From Bacteroidota bacterium (GTDB lineage: Bacteria; Bacteroidota; Bacteroidia; Chitinophagales; Saprospiraceae): 5,410 nucleotides of DNA. Below are positions 5,405 through 5,410 of this stretch, one piece after another (position 1 is the first letter of the stretch; the number at the start of each line of letters is the position of its first letter). The DNA lies in contig QQUB01000761.1 in assembly GCA_008501835.1 (NCBI GenBank), positions 1-5,410 of the forward strand. The letters run 5' to 3'. Below the pieces are notes generated by a model that saw nothing but the letters and a program-made list of their open reading frames with translations, was not told the origin of the DNA and made no database searches. A program made the position numbers and the translations under genes.

Positions 5405-5410
5405 TTACTT

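Overview
The window looks like a piece of a Bacteroidota chromosome, probably an environmental (perhaps marine) member of the phylum. The grounds are the Bacteroidota-style CTP synthase and SPOUT methylase sequences, a small membrane-anchored CxxCH haem-binding protein beside a metal-efflux adaptor, moderate-to-low GC by eye, starts without strong Shine-Dalgarno sequences, and heptameric and palindromic intergenic repeats. The taxonomic call is inference. Both ends cut through genes, so this may be a complete short contig.

Layout: (1) 2-988 (+) is the 3' part of a CusB/CzcB-like periplasmic adaptor of an RND efflux pump. (2) 989-1252 is non-coding; it opens with a 33-bp heptamer array (GGGTTRC) and holds a weak promoter candidate. 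(3) 1253-1717 (+) is a 154-residue membrane-anchored haem-binding protein with one CYDCH site. Both plus-strand genes end in short His-rich tails, which suits metal or redox work in the periplasm. (4) 1718-2028 is a repeat-dense gap between convergent genes: a heptamer array, a 222-bp nested palindromic (REP/MITE-like) element, a strong AT-rich hairpin and an inverted heptamer array that runs into the next gene. (5) 2029-2562 (-) is a TrmH/SpoU-family RNA 2'-O-methyltransferase. (6) 2563-2652 is a compact divergent control region with a 9-bp tandem duplication and an 18-bp palindrome. (7) 2653-4194 (+) is a polytopic membrane protein of about ten membrane segments with a C-terminal extracytoplasmic domain resembling DUF6798; its function is unknown. 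(8) 4195-4342 separates convergent genes and carries an 18-bp inverted repeat, probably a bidirectional terminator. (9) 4343-5404 (-) is the C-terminal two thirds of CTP synthase (pyrG) with an intact glutaminase domain. An in-frame TAA lies directly before the conserved KTKPTQHS motif, six bases from the window edge.

The genes do not form one pathway. The efflux adaptor and haem protein plausibly belong to one envelope metal-handling locus; the methylase and CTP synthase are housekeeping genes; the membrane protein is an orphan. I found no new defence system, CRISPR array, tRNA, rRNA or transposase gene. The most unusual content is the repeat architecture between genes and the stop codon at the edge of pyrG.
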